From Vicugna pacos (Eukaryota; Chordata; Mammalia; Artiodactyla; Camelidae), in NCBI RefSeq assembly GCF_048564905.1, contig NC_132999.1, positions 59,769,701 to 59,833,700 on the forward strand: 64,000 nt of DNA. The letters run 5' to 3'. This document shows, in pieces, positions 39,251 through 51,410 of the stretch (positions are counted from its first letter, which is position 1; each line of letters opens with the position of its first letter). The notes beneath the pieces were generated by a model, which searched no databases, had not been told where the DNA came from, and saw only the letters and a list, made by a program, of their open reading frames with translations. Both the position numbers and the translations under genes were made by a program.

Positions 39251-40910
39251 GGCACAGGAAGTTGCAAAGTGCCAGGGTCCCTGGCCCACACTCCCAGGAT
39301 GTTGGAGGGCCTGGGCCTGACCAGCAAAAACACTCCCTGAAGATGGAAAATGGACCACGGCAAACAGAGGAACCATCTGTCCCCCCCCCCCAAATGGGGA
39401 GGAAACCGCATGTCCTTGCTTGGAGGGAAGGTTCGGATGACTGTGATTAGGGGGCCTGAGCAAGGCCTGGTCATCCCCACCCCGGCTGCTGGGCCTCTCC
39501 AGAGAACTTCTGAGAGATTCCAGAAAGGCAGTATGGCTGGGACAGAGACCCCTGCTGGGCAGATGAACTCAGACAAAGGCTTCAGAGGAGCAGCCCCTGG
39601 AGCTGGGGGCGCTGACATCTAGTCTGGGGGGGGAGCAGTGCCCAGAACACACTCCCCCAGGATGCCCTACCTGCCAAGCCGAGGAAAGGATCCCAGGAGG
39701 CTGTTTGCTTGGTCCCAGGAGGGGCTGGAGGGAGCAGAGGCCAGTCTGTGTCCATCCAGGGCAGCATCTATGGGTGGACGGCGTCCTGTGCAGCTGCTCC
39801 TTCCCTTCAACGTCCTCCAGCTTCTCTCTTCCAAACAGCCACCCAGCCTCGGTACCGCAGGCTGAACCTTAAAAATGCTAAATTCTACATTTTATATACA
39901 AGATGGGAGAGGTGCGGTTGGCTCACATCCTTCACATTTCCTGCCTGGAAACAGCGCCCAAGCTGAGGCTGATGGTTTAGTGAGGAGTTCCCACTTCCCC
40001 AGGGAGCAGTCACAGGCTGACATCTGGTCACTCCAGGCTGACCTGCCCCAGGCCATGCTCACTCCCAAGGGGAATGAACAGGCTGAGAGGAAAGCATGAA
40101 GTTTCCTTCTGCCTTTCTGGAGGACTGACAGGATTTCCACTCATCAGGAAACCTTGCAGCCCCTAGCCAGCACACCTGGCCAGGTTCCACCCAGTGGCCA
40201 TCATTAACCCATCCGGGCAGGGGCAGAGTCACTCACAGGAGCTCCAAAGCCCCCGAGCCTCCCTGAAGCTCTCTGCAAAGTGCAAAGGTCTGGTTTGATG
40301 TGGCTGCTGCCCTGGGGTCTCCAGAGGCCCCACTGCCCCTAGTAGGGTCCCTAGCTCCACACCCGACATACACAACCCAGCGCTTCCCCAGGCAGAAAGC
40401 AGGGAGCTGATGGAAAAGGGCGGGGGACTGGGGGCAATTTCAACCATCAGACACCTTAATGTACTGGGGCGCCCCTGTGATCGGGTCCCTCTGGCCTGGG
40501 GAGAGGCCAGGAAGCAGACTCAGGAGGACCAGGAAGAGAGGAGACTCAGAGAGGGGCCCAGGCTGCTGGCTCCTCTGATGTTTCCACCACCTGCACGAGC
40601 TCTGGGCAGCTGGAGGACTTCACGTGGGCGGTGTGCTGGGCCCTGGAAGGTGGGCTGTGTCCCTGGGGAACTGGAAACAAAGAGCATCGTGGCAACCGCA
40701 TTCCTGCTGTTGGAGAGGAGAGGCCTGGAGGAGGCACTCACATCACTACGCTGAGTCTGAGCAGGAGGCCCAGGGTTTGGAGGGAGATGGAGAGGGCGGC
40801 AGACAGGTCATCTGCAGCAGAGGAGAGCCTGTCCTCTTAGGCAACAGGGACACATGAGGGAGACAGGACATTGCCCTCCCTCAAAGCGTGACAGCCTGGT
40901 GGATCTTCTC
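39251..40910. other. GC-rich unique sequence, no gene recognised
   Basis: Frames of up to about 145 codons occur on both strands and overlap one another. None shows domains, and no splice-flanked exon was identified. An 11-base C run lies at 39381-39391. Confidence 0.5.
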
Positions 40911-40914
40911 TGCC

Positions 40915-41055
40915 CCATTTTCTATTAAATGCAGATAATAGTAAACCCTTCCCAGAGTTGTTGTAAGGATTCAACTAGTTTATGTATGTGAAGTTCATAG
41001 AACGGTGCCTGGCAGTGTAAATGCCCAATTAACATCAGCTATTATCATGGTTAAT
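40915..41055 (+). mobile_element. MIR SINE, sense
   Basis: ATTAAATGCAGATAATAGTA, GAGTTGTTGTAAGGATTCAA and GGTGCCTGGCAGTGTAAATG are sense MIR core and 3' words. Confidence 0.82.
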
Positions 41056-41079
41056 ATAACAAAGTTCCGGATGTATTGC

Positions 41080-41295
41080 CAGGGATGCGCTGGTGGTGCG
41101 ACACTGTCTATGCGGGGTGGGTATGTGCCTTCTACTTGGGTTGCACATCGTGTCTGTCTGTATGTATGCTGCGTAGTGCGGGCGGCAAGGCTGTGGCGTG
41201 CCTGGGTTTAGTGAATGTAGAGTATGGGGTTGTCTATGGTCTGGTTTGCTATTGTGTGGGTTGGGTGGTTGTGGGTTGTGTAGGGTGCCTCCACG
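41080..41295. repeat. Degenerate G/T-rich tract
   Basis: Repeated GTGGGT, GTTGTG and TGTCTGTATG-like words without a fixed period. Like the tract at 7960, it is C-poor on the + strand at its right end. Probably a decayed simple repeat. Confidence 0.5.
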
Positions 41296-42055
41296 CTCTG
41301 CCCTTTTACTAGTTCAGGTTACAGGAAACCAGCCTCCAGGGCCCCCTCTGCTCAGGACATGGGTCAGACCCAACATCTGGGTAAGTTCTGAGCTGTCCGC
41401 CCTTTTCTGCAGGGGCTCCTTGTCAGTTCAAACGGCCAATTCAGTGGGGCCAACCCGGGGGACCAAGGACTGCCAATGGCCAGTGTCCCAAGGGAGTTGT
41501 CCCCCTACCCCTCGGGGAAAAGCGGCAGGGAAAGGAGAGGAGGGAGCTCAGGGACTCTGGCTGCACCCAGCCCGCCTGGCAGAGCTGCTCCTGCAGCCCC
41601 CACACTCCTTCCTGGACCTCTCGACCCGGGGCAGGAAACTCCCAAGCCTTCAGGACTGGAGCCCGCCGCAGAGACCCGAAAGAAAACATCACTGTCTTCA
41701 CTGGAGGGATAACGAACAGGGAGGGAGGCTGACTGTGATGGCCAGAATGAGCAGAGCAGCCCTGCTGGCCTCGTAAAAGGCTGGGGCCTGAGCAGGTTCG
41801 GAGTGGAGAGGAGTGAGCTGACTTATGGGCAGGGGAGCCACATGTGCCCCTGCTGCTTCTTCCTGCGGGACAGGCCAGGAGGAGGGTGCTCTACAACCTT
41901 TGGGTAGTTTGGGGGATGAGCGAGGCCTGGAACCAAGATGGGGCCAGAGGCCAGAAATCTTCTGGAGATGGGCTATGGATAAGCCTCTCACCTCCTCCCC
42001 GCCTCCCTGGGCAAATCAAAACACGTGAGACTCGGCAAAGGGACGGTGCCATGAG
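41296..42055. other. GC-rich unique sequence, no gene recognised
   Basis: A 192-codon + strand frame (41198-41776) and several opposing frames are composition-driven. No domain or exon boundary was recognised. Confidence 0.5.
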
Positions 42056-42059
42056 CATC

Positions 42060-42510
42060 TTAGATAGATCAGACCCCGCCCACCTCTCCCTCATGGCTTC
42101 CCGTGGCCTCCTGCAGCTTCTCCACCCCACCAACCACACCGACCACATGGAGAACACTCTGTGCTCTGGCCTCGGGCCCTGGCGCATGTGTCCCGCCCCT
42201 CCTCCTACCCCCACCACCAGCTCCGGCTCATCCTTCAGGTCTCAGCTGAAAAAACAGCCTGGGTTGGAAGTTTTTCAAGACCCCCTGGCACCCCGCTGGG
42301 GTAGCTGCCCCTCCTGTGCGCCCCCGGACCCCTGTCTTTTCTCCTCTCCTAGCACTTATAACCACGTGTTGTAATTGCCCGGGTAACCCTGGGCTCCTTG
42401 AGAAAAAGAACCATCTCTTATTTATTTCTTTATCTCCAATGCCTGGCAGGGTGCCTGGAACATGGAGCCTTCGATATGTGTTGGCTCAGTGAATGGATGG
42501 GGTTTTGGTG
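42060..42510 (+). mobile_element. L2 LINE 3' region, sense
   Basis: CTCATGGCTTCCCGTGGCC, CTCATCCTTCAGGTCTCAGC, TCTCCTAGCACTTATAACC, TTATTTCTTTATCTCCAATG and GGTGCCTGGAACATGGAGCC follow the L2 3' order. Confidence 0.88.
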
Positions 42511-43385
42511 CATAGAAGGCTGGGTGAGTAGGTAAAGTCCTGAGTGATTGTAGGGTGGAAAGTATACTTTCAACTTGCACTGACGGCCTCCCTTCTGCTG
42601 CTTATATCACTCCAAAGGTGACGTTACCAAAATATAACACTGAATCCCTCTTCCCCACATGCACCAGAGAAAGCGAGAGTCAAAAAGGCAGAGGGGAGGA
42701 CTGGCACTTCGGAGCTGGGAGATTTGCAAGTCACAACTCAATGCCTTGAGCTTTGGGGAGGAGAAGTCAGAGTAGAAAAGGGTGCCGTGCCATGAAGCCT
42801 AAACCAGCCAGTCCACCCTGACAGGGCCCAATGAGCGGGAGATTCCACCAGGGAGGGGCCCACCCGGCCCACCCGGCCCACCCCAACCTGCAGACCTGGG
42901 ATCTAAGACCAGGACATGTTACTCTTCAAAGTCAGCAGGATTAACATCTAACAGCTGAGAACCTCAGAGGTAGTGGGGCAGTGGTGCAGAAAAGAAAGGA
43001 GGCCAGGTGACTCCTGCATCTGATTGGAATTCAGAGTAGCTCTTAAGCAAAGGGGCACATCTGAAATTTTCTCTGCGAGTTTGCAGAGTCAAGTCTAACC
43101 AGCCGTCCTATGGCCTGCCTGTCCTATGCAGAGTGTCCATCTGTGCTGTCTGGGAGAGATGGAGGGACACTGCCTGATGCATGAGCATCCTGGTTGCTTG
43201 GGAGAGAGGTGGGCCCCACAATGGGCAGGGAGTGTACCCCAGGCTCATCCTTGCCCAGAATCAGACACCCCCCCAGGGCGTGACTCTGCTAGCTCAGCCA
43301 AAACCTCTAGGGAACACTCATTCCAGGTGTCCTAGATGGTGGGTGGACAGGAGTCAGGGTCATTAGAAGGGCTGTTATTCTCTGT
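42511..43385. other. Unique sequence with a small 9-bp tandem repeat
   Basis: At about 42861-42885 the unit CACCCGGCC is repeated about 2.5 times. Otherwise no gene or repeat was recognised. Confidence 0.5.
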
Positions 43386-43389
43386 AAAT

Positions 43390-43800
43390 TGACCACTTGG
43401 TGTATCAGGTAGAAATAACATTCAGCTACAAGTATCAGATCACTATAAACTAGTGGCTCAAATGCACGAAGGTTTAAACTCTCATGCACAGAAGTTCAGA
43501 TGTAGGCAGTACATGGCTGGTAGGATCTTTCCATGAAGCCATCAGAGACCCAGGTTCTTTCTCTGTTTCTTCAAGGCCACCTCTTAGTTCAAGATGGCTG
43601 CTGGTGCTCCATCCACCACAACTACATTCCAGGCAACAGGAAGAAGGAAGAGAGAAGAGAGACCAAAAGGACAGCCTCTGTCTTTTAAAGAGACTTCCTA
43701 GAAGTCTGATATACCACTTATGCTTAGTTTTCATTGTCTAGAACTTAATATATGAACACATCTATCTCTGGGGCTTTGGTTGGTGGAAGTTCCCTTGAGA
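43390..43800. mobile_element. Probable old interspersed repeat, family not resolved
   Basis: TAACATTCAGCTACAAGTAT, AGTGGCTCAAATGCACGAAG and TCAAGATGGCTGCTGGTGCT have the wording of a dispersed mammalian repeat (the 'agctacaagtaacagaaa ... aagatggctgc' type). I cannot name it firmly. Confidence 0.4.
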
Positions 43801-44004
43801 ACCTTAGGTGAACTGAGAACATGGCACTCTTGAACTTGCAAGTCTGATAGCAGATTCTAGGCCCTAGGGAGTCCTGGCTTCAGCCATCAGTGAGACTCCA
43901 TCTTTGCCATAATTACCCAGCTAATAAGTGAAAAAGTCAAGATTTAAAACCAGCACCTCCTGTCTTTACAGCTCATGCCCTGAGATGCTCTCCCACACTG
44001 TTTC

Positions 44005-44130
44005 CTTGAGTTCTACTTCTGGCTTCACCCCCTTGCTAGCCATGTGACCCTAAGCAAGTCCTCTGACCCTCAATTCCCATACCTATAAAATAGGCATAAT
44101 AATAACACCCACCCCAAGTGGCTGATTTGT
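44005..44130 (+). mobile_element. MIR SINE, sense
   Basis: GTTCTACTTCTGGCTTCACC, AGCCATGTGACCCTAAGCAA and CTATAAAATAGGCATAATAA give the sense MIR order. A weak antisense MIR piece precedes it at about 43915-43960. Confidence 0.82.
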
Positions 44131-44159
44131 GGAGCCAGATAGATAGTGTATGCAAATAA

Positions 44160-44640
44160 AAGATCAAGATCATGCATTGTACAATGGAATACTACTCAGC
44201 CATGAAAAAGATGAAATAATGCCATTGCAGCCACAGGGATGGACTTAGAGATTATCACACTAAGTGAACTAAGGCAGGCAGAGAAAGACATATATCATAT
44301 GATATCACTTGTATGTAGAATCTAAAAAGAAATGACACAAATGAACTCATTTACAAAACAGAAACAGACTCAGACATAAAAAACAAACTTATGGTTACCA
44401 AGGGGAAAAGACAGGGTGGGGGATAAATTAGGAGTTTAGGCTTTGCAGATACTAACTACTATATACAACATAGATAAACAACAAGGTCCTACTGTATATC
44501 ACAGGGAACTATATTCAGCATCTTATAACTACCTATAATGATAAAGAGTATGAAAAGACTACATATATTTATGTATAACTGAATCAATATGCTATACACT
44601 GGAAACTAAATCAACGATAATTCAATTTTAAAAAATCAAG
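44160..44640 (+). mobile_element. Artiodactyl-type L1 3' end, sense, relatively young
   Basis: ACAATGGAATACTACTCAGC, GGACTTAGAGATTATCACAC, CAACAAGGTCCTACTGTATA, TCACAGGGAACTATATTCAG and CACTGGAAACTAAATCAACG match the 3' region of cetartiodactyl L1. It is better preserved than the other L1 pieces in this window, so it is younger. 5' truncated, as most L1 copies are. Confidence 0.92.
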
Positions 44641-44644
44641 AAAT

Positions 44645-45495
44645 TGTAGCAGATCAAGAAATCAAGGATCTCAATCTGTTTAATCAAGGATCTGCTTGAG
44701 TTGAATTCACTAGGAAGGTGTCAGACCCTTTCTGATGGAATAGTCCATTCCGCAGCAAGTGGGGAGAGAGTGCCAGGAGCCCTGGAAAAGTCCATTCTGT
44801 AGGACAGTGAGGGCAGCGTTGCCCAAAGTACTTGTCTCCAAGATATCCATGGAGGGTCTGATGCTTCTCTCCTCCAAGATATCCGTAGAGGGTCTGATGG
44901 AGCACCCCTCCCATCCTCTGTCTCTGGCCCAAAGCCCTCAGCCTTATGACTGTCAGCTGGCCCAGAGAAAAGAGGCCTGCAGAAGGAGGTTGCCCATTGC
45001 CATGGAAACCAAGGCCAGAGCCCAGCACTCTGCAGCGGATGTGCTGCCTCTGGGTTCCAAGTCCACAGACACCCCTCCCACCCAGCACACACGCACACAC
45101 ACTTGCACAAACACACACACAGACATTCCCAGCAACTGGCTGGCTGACCCAGTGGACTAGCAGACCCTGGGCTGTCCCTGGGGACCAAGTTTCTCTAACT
45201 GATGGAAGACGAGCTCTCTGGTCAACGAAGCTAGTCTCTGTGGGCAAGGACATCGAAAAACAAGGCTCATGAAAAGGGGCTGAGACAGGCCAGTGAGGAC
45301 AATCTTGGGCTGTCACACTCAGAAAGACACCCACCAGGGCCAGGGCATGAATGTAGCTCACGTGACCATGCGTAAAAGCCACATGCCAGCAGGAGCTTTG
45401 GCCCTTTAAGAAGCAAATGAATCTTACAACTCCAGGGTCTTTTCCAGGCAAGGATCACCAGTGGATGCAGTAGTATATTCACGCAGTCTCCCAAT
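44645..45495. other. Unique sequence with a short tandem duplication and a CA-rich patch
   Basis: Two copies of a 36-bp unit start at about 44836 and 44872 (both with CTCCAAGATATCC and AGAGGGTCTGATG or GGAGGGTCTGATG). A CA-rich patch lies at about 45083-45121. A 255-codon minus-strand frame crosses all of this but is interrupted by neither splice signals nor domains, and is rejected as a gene. Confidence 0.6.
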
Positions 45496-45499
45496 ATCT

Positions 45500-46218
45500 C
45501 CACATATTATTTATTCATCATAAAGGAAAAAGATATGTTTTCAGTGGAAAATCTGTCAGATACCACCTTAATCAAGTGATCAAATATTGCACCAAAAATG
45601 GAAAAAAACTGACATTAAGTGCCTTTTTTAATGATGCAGTAATAGGTGCCTCCTATGTGGGATTCTCACCAAAAATGTTTGAACTGAATCAAATCAGAAG
45701 GGAAAAAAAACAGGCATATTCAGATCATGGGACGTTTTATAAGACATCTGATACGGAACTGTTCAAAAATGTCAATTACAAGAAAGACCAAAAGACTTGA
45801 TTAAAGGAGCTGAAAGGGATGTGACAATTAAATGTAACACATGATCCTTAGTGAATCCTGAATGAGGGGGAAAACAGCTATAACAGACATTTTGGGAACA
45901 ATTGGGGAACCTGAGTACCAACAGCATATGAGATAACATTATTAGATCGGTGTGAAAAGTCCTTGGATAAGATGACTACATCACTATGATTTTGCAGGAG
46001 AAGGTCCTTGTTCAAAGATATGCACTGATGTATTTAGGGATAAAGAGTTGTGATGGCTGTAATTTACTCTCAAATGATCAGAGGGAACTAGAGACAGTAA
46101 AAGCAGCCAGCGCTAGGAGCCGGTGAACCCACGTGAAGGATACATAGACTTCCGATGGATTGCTCTTTCAACTTTTCTGTGGGTCTGAAATTTTCAAAAT
46201 CTTAAAAATAAATGCTTA
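45500..46218 (+). mobile_element. L1ME-type LINE 3' region, sense
   Basis: The right half has GACATTTTGGGAACAATTGG, GGAGAAGGTCCTTGTTCAAA, GATGTATTTAGGGATAAAG and CAACTTTTCTGTGGGTCTGA, ending in AAAATAAATG, the words of an L1ME 3' terminus. The left half (45500-45840) is A-rich and probably the same element, but less certain. Confidence 0.72.
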
Positions 46219-46855
46219 AAAGGAAAGACTCTTTAAAAAGGAATCAAATGATTCCAGATCCTTCTCAATTTTTCTAGGCATTTCTGTGACGGGGGGATGG
46301 GAGCTTTTTCCATTTGGTTCTAATCACCTTGACCTCGGAGCTCCATCTTCACACAAATTAGTTGAATTTGTAGACCATCTGGCCATCCTACATGGCTTTT
46401 CCTGTTTTGTTCTGGGTCCCCTGCCTGGATTTCAATAGAGGAAAGTGAAACTCTCCCATGGTACCTTATGGGGAACTTTAGTGAGGTTTTGGGGGGTAGA
46501 CGAGGTGGACATGGCAGGAAATTTAGTATTTGGCATCCTTTTCTTAGATACCTCTCTCGTTTTCATACTCATTCATGTGCCGTCCTCCACGATGCGGCCT
46601 GTCTCCTTCATTCCCTCCCCATCGCCTCTCCTCTCATCCCTTCTCCTTTTCTCCTGTCACTTTCTTCTGTTCTGTGGTTTCACGATCTCTTTGAAGTCTC
46701 CTCTGGCCTGTGTTCCGAGGACCAGCCCAAACAAGGTTAAACAAAGAATCCTCCTTCATAACTTTGGTACCTGAATTCCTCTTTGTGAAGCCAGGTGTAG
46801 TCTTCTGTACTCTGAACTCGGCTCTCTAAGGAAAGTCAAAGCGCCCACTCCAACG
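46219..46855. other. Unique sequence, no gene recognised
   Basis: C/T-rich around 46610-46670. Two overlapping + strand frames (109 and 90 codons) are not domain-like. Confidence 0.45.
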
Positions 46856-46857
46856 TT

Positions 46858-47150
46858 AGTGATAATAATAACAGCTAGTGCTCTGAGCACAGACCACGTG
46901 CCGGACCCTGAACCAGGCGCTTTGAATACATCATCTTGAACCTTCCCAGGAGCCCCCTGAGGGGGGCACTAAGGAATATGAGATTCAGGAAAGTAGATGA
47001 ACCAGGTCCCACGTGGAGATGCTGCCCACTCTGGGCCTTTTAAGATGCCCTCCAACCCAGTCAAAGAGCATTTCATAAGCAGAGGCCATGTGACTTGTCA
47101 AAGGTCACACAACTACTCAGATACACAGATCAGGGCTGAGGACTCATTCC
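46858..47150 (-). mobile_element. MIR SINE, antisense, probably interrupted
   Basis: GATAATAATAACAGCTAGTG, CACGTGCCGGACCCTGAACC and CATCTTGAACCTTCCCAGGA at the left. GTGACTTGTCAAAGGTCACA and CAACTACTCAG at about 47090-47120 are at the right. About 90 bp between them does not look like MIR. Confidence 0.7.
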
Positions 47151-47990
47151 TACTCCCAGGCCTGTGTTCTCCTTTACTGGCCCAAACTGGACACCATCCC
47201 TCCTGGAGAAGGAAGTCCCGCTGTGGCTGATCATAGCTAGAGAGAAGGTCATGTGGGAGAAATCAAGGCAGGCCCAAGTTTGGAGAGTCAGGAGTGGGGA
47301 CTGACAGATGGTCACCGCATTTCCTCCAGTGATCTCAGCATGAGGTGAGGGAGACTGTCCAGGCTGAGCTGGACGGGCCCAGCCTTATGCGGCAAGATGT
47401 GTTTTTCGGTACCAGGACAAAGGTAGAACAAGTAGGTGAAGCTGGAAAAAGAACTAACAGGTTGGGATAGTTGGGCGTAGGCAGACGTTGGAGAAGGAAG
47501 GTTCACAACGGTGTCAGCACAGTGCCCCCACCCCGTGTGGATACCAGGCATCAGAAAGGTACAGGGTACTTCCCCCCAAAGTGGGAATGGCTGCTCTCCC
47601 CGGCCTCCGCTATCTTCTCCTGACTCTCCAGCCATCTCCAGAGAGTCAGCCACCTCTGCTCCCCACTGGCAAGCCAGGACTCCCAGGGAAAATAAACTTA
47701 AAAAGAGACTAGAAGTTTAATCAAAAGTAGCAACAATGGACTGTGTGCTGGAAACCAGGAGGCAACTGAGTTGCAGGCAACTGGCAAACAGCAGCAGAGG
47801 GTTGAGGCCTGGGAGATGGAAGGAGAGTGGGGTACGGGCAGAGGGGAGGCCAGGAAGGGGAGGGGGCTGGCGCGAGGCATTTCTTCTGAAATGCGAATGA
47901 AGATCCCTTCAGTCTGGGAACATCGGAGGAATGTGCTGGAGAACCAAGGAGGCAGGAATACAGGGAGAAGACAGAGATGGCGGAGAACCA
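47151..47990. other. Unique sequence, no gene recognised
   Basis: No element was recognised. The + strand is purine-rich at about 47800-47880. Confidence 0.45.
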
Positions 47991-47991
47991 A

Positions 47992-48140
47992 CATTTTTTG
48001 AACACTCATGATTCCAAGTGACCTCTGATTTCATTCAGGCATCTCCAGAGGAAGATATTATAGTGTCCATTTTGCAGGTAAGACAACTGAGCTCAAAGAG
48101 GTGGCATTATCTGCCAAAGGCACATAGGGAAAGAGCCACT
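47992..48140 (-). mobile_element. MIR SINE, antisense
   Basis: TGAACACTCATGATTCCAAG, ATTATAGTGTCCATTTTGCA and ACAACTGAGCTCAAAGAGG follow the antisense MIR order. Confidence 0.72.
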
Positions 48141-48580
48141 GACCCCAACCCCCTGGGGCCGGGCCGACGTGGGCACCCATTTTGAACTTCTTATCAGGTT
48201 GGGATCTCTTCAAGCTCTTGACACCAAGACAAGGTCAGTGAAGTGGCAGACAGGGGACTTCCTGAGACCATATCCTGAGTTCAACAGACAGGACAGAGCA
48301 AATGCAAGCACTGGGGCTGGGGGGCAGGTAGACCCAGAGACAGGGCAGCAGGACCGGGGAGGCAGAAGGAAGCAGGGGGACCAGGACCTCATCGGGAGGT
48401 CTAGTTTGTGGCCCTTCCACCAGCACCATGATCTAGACTTTGGGCAGGACCAGCGCATGCCTGGAAGATGACATGAGATGGATATGTCAGTAAAGGGAGC
48501 TCAGAAAGGCCACGCCCTCCCGTGTGAGGTCCCCGACACAGCAGGGCTCCCTCACTACCACTGCACCTTCCGCTGGCGGC
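48141..48580. other. Unique sequence, no gene recognised
   Basis: A + strand frame of 100 codons overlaps three minus-strand frames. No domain. Confidence 0.45.
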
Positions 48581-48584
48581 AGCA

Positions 48585-48780
48585 GACTTGAGTTTGACAC
48601 CCAATTTTACCGCTGATGTATGATTGTGATCCTTCACTCAACCTCTCCGAGCCTCAGTTTCCCCTCGTATAAGGTGGAGACTGTGATAGGTCCATCCTCA
48701 TAGGCTTCCTGGGGGCCTTCATCAAGAGAATGGCGCCTGAAAACCATACCATCCATTAACCCACAACTATTATTTTATTA
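48585..48780 (+). mobile_element. MIR SINE, sense
   Basis: TTGAGTTTGACACCCAATTT, GATCCTTCACTCAACCTCTC, CGAGCCTCAGTTTCCCCTCG and AGGTGGAGACTGTGATAGG follow the sense MIR order. Confidence 0.85.
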
Positions 48781-49535
48781 TTCAAATGTGTATTGAATGC
48801 ACATGAAGCATCTTGTGTGAGTGAGTCCTGGGTTGATTCCTTTTCTAAACAAAATGAGCCTCCCCAGGTGCCTGCTTTGTGAGCTTGCGTGCTCATATTT
48901 GGGGTATAAGTCTGTGTGCTACGACCTCGTCATCCTTAACCTTCCCACCGGCCCTTTTGGGCGGCACTGTTCATCTTTGGCTCTTCTGCCTCCTCCCCTT
49001 CGTGCCACAGAATTCCGTGACTGCTTCCGAATCCGCGAAGGGAACGCAGGTGTCTCTGGGCGTGGTGTGGAGGAGGCAGCAGCACCGTGGCTTGGCTCAG
49101 CACCGGGTGGCTTCCCTGGTGCTCAACTATCGGGCCAGGAGCAAAAGCAACCCGGACCTCATCCCTGCCGTGTCTGAAGCAAACTCGGAGGCAGAGACTT
49201 GCACGCAGGAGCTTTGCTGCGGAGAACTCTCTTTGACAGTGATTCTGAGAGGGTGAGGCAAGCAGGGTTTGGCAGAGGGAGACCCTGGGGTGCGATGTGG
49301 CAGCAAAGGCCTCAGCCGAGCCCACAGGGAGATCCGGTGTGAGGCTGGCCTTTAGAAGCTGTCCCACATCAAAGCAAGGGGGTCAGAAGTATGCACCTCC
49401 GAACCGATCAGCATGGAATTGAGCTGCTCTCGGGGAAGGGACGTGAAAAGGGGGAGACAACTCCCTTTGGCAGAGGGCAATTCTGAGGAAAGGACCATCG
49501 CCTGCCAACATTCCCAGCTCAGGGCTGAGTGCCTT
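48781..49535. other. Unique sequence, no gene recognised
   Basis: Overlapping + frames (118 and 125 codons) and an opposing 143-codon frame at 48821-49367. CpGs are moderately frequent near 49020-49100. No family resemblance. Confidence 0.45.
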
Positions 49536-51019
49536 GGTCCTCAGTGTGGGTCACTACAGCAGCCACTACAGTCCACTCCTTGTGCTCGGGGGCCCACTTG
49601 CTCCAGACAGGGAGGCTGCGCACCCAAGGACAGTTCTTTTAAGATTCCCTGTAAAAACTTAAAAGAAGTTAGTGGGTTGAACTACAGCTTCTGTGGCACT
49701 GCAGCTGGTCCTGATGCTGCAGCTGATACCCAGCCTCTTCCTCCTCTACTGCCCACTTTGGATTCCCCTCAACCTCAGCTAGCTTCTGCTGGTCTAGAGA
49801 ATTCACCTGGTGCAACGACCCAGGTTCATCTCTAACCGGCCTGAGTCCCTGACCCCCACACCATTCTCAGTTCGTGATTCCTGAACTTGTCCTTTTACTG
49901 TCAAAAATGGACCAGGGAGTACCAAGAGACAACCTCGTGGATCACTTGGGTACCAGAATTGATCCTCTCCCTGCCCTTCTTGCATCACAGCAGTCCTACC
50001 TTCTGCCAGGCGATCCGGGTCAGTTATTCCTGCCAGTTTGGTGGCTCCTTTCCTTGCCTGTTGGTCTTTCAGAACAAAGAATATGAAATGACCAGGTGGT
50101 ACACACGGGCTGGAGTTTAATAGAAGGCTTACTCTGTACCTGGGTGAATGTGTTCCCCATCTGGCAACCAGAACAGACCTTTAGACCCACAGAGCTTAAC
50201 GCTGCAGGGACAGGACACAAAAATTTCCAGAGTGTCAGTATGTGAAGCCACTCCTGCTTTCACTCCTTAGACTCCAGACTCATGTATTCTACCTACTGGG
50301 GACATCATAAAACAGTCATTAATTTGAGATGTGGACTGTGTTCTGGAGGATGAGTCTCCATGCTCCTAGGGGGTCATCTAAGCGGTCTCCATCAGGCTTT
50401 TCAGACACTCCAGCTCTACCGGCCCAGAAGCACACTAAAGCTCTTTCTCGAACAGTGGATAATTTTCCACTGCAGATGGCGTGGCCTGATTCCAGAACGC
50501 TAGGGACCTGTGCTGCCATTCTCCTGCTGGGGCTTGCCATCGTGCCTTTCCCCGCCACGGACAGATACGTCTGTTATCAGATTCTGCCGGGCCACACGAC
50601 GAGTGGGGCTGCTTTTATGATGGCCTGGAGCTGCTGCAGACCCTCCCCTGCCTTGAGACCTCCCAGAGCTGGCCACCTTCCATGCCACTTGGTGACATGG
50701 GTTGGAGCAATACTTGTCAAGCGCGGAATGTGCTGCTCAAAGAACCTAAAAAGGCCTGTCAGGTGTTGTGTTTCCTTCTGATGTGTGGGAGGTGCAAGAG
50801 ACAATCGTTTGTCCTCTCCTTTGGCGGGGATGTCCTGGCACCCAAACCACGGTCCCCCCGAAAAGTTCACAGATACACAGTCCCCACCTTCTGAAGTGCG
50901 TCTGTCTAATCAAGGCCTCCAAAGGACTTGCCACTTCTTGTTCATGTGGTCCAATTAACATGATGTCACTGATACAATGAACAGTGTCATAGTCTGTGGT
51001 ATGATGGGGTGGACCAGAT

Positions 51020-51410
51020 CTCGTTAGTCCAAGCTTTCTCAGCCTTGGCACTATTTGCATTTTGGACCCAATAATTCTTTTTTATATATAATTATTTATT
51101 ATTATTATGACTGCCTTGGGGAGGAAGTAATTAGCTTTGTTTGTTTGTTTGTTTACTTATAATGGCGGTACTGGGGATTGAACCCAGGACCTTGTACATG
51201 CTAAGCACACGCTCCAGTACCAAGCTATACCCTCCCCGCCCTGATGTTTCTTTGTTGTGGAGGCCGTCCTGTGCACTGTAGGATGTTTAGCAGCATCCCT
51301 GACGTCTACTCACTAGATACTAGTAGTGTCCCTCACCTCTACCCTCCCCACCTCCAGTTTTGACAACCAGAAACACCTCCAGGCATTGCCAAATGTCTCA
51401 GTTGAGACCC
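51020..51410 (-). mobile_element. MER20-type hAT MITE, split by a SINE, inside the ERVL fossil
   Basis: The left part (about 51020-51072) has TTTCTCAGCCTTGGCACTAT. The right part (about 51243-51410) has GTGCACTGTAGGATGTTTAG, CAGCATCCCTGACGTCTAC and CCAGGCATTGCCAAATGTCT. Joined, this is the antisense MER20 order. Outside it, ERVL words continue on both sides. Confidence 0.88.
51073..51242 (-). mobile_element. Camelid tRNA-Ala-derived SINE (Vic type), antisense
   Basis: Reading the reverse strand, the head words appear as GGGATTGAACCCAGGACC (box B side), CATGCTAAGCACACG and CAAGCTATACCCTCCCC. The T-rich tail is at the left with repeated TTTG units. The target-site duplication is decayed. It sits within MER20. 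Confidence 0.93.

Noticed and set aside
41198-41776. 192-codon open frame, + strand
   Set aside because: GC-rich DNA with overlapping opposing frames and no family resemblance.
42858-42885. CACCCGGCC tandem repeat as a CRISPR or regulatory array
   Set aside because: Only about 2.5 units of 9 bp with no spacers. A trivial tandem repeat in a mammalian genome.
44684-45451. 255-codon open frame, minus strand (longest in the window)
   Set aside because: It crosses a CA-rich patch (giving Cys/Val runs) and a 36-bp tandem duplication (giving a repeated peptide), has no domain, and is overlapped by other frames. Taken as chance.
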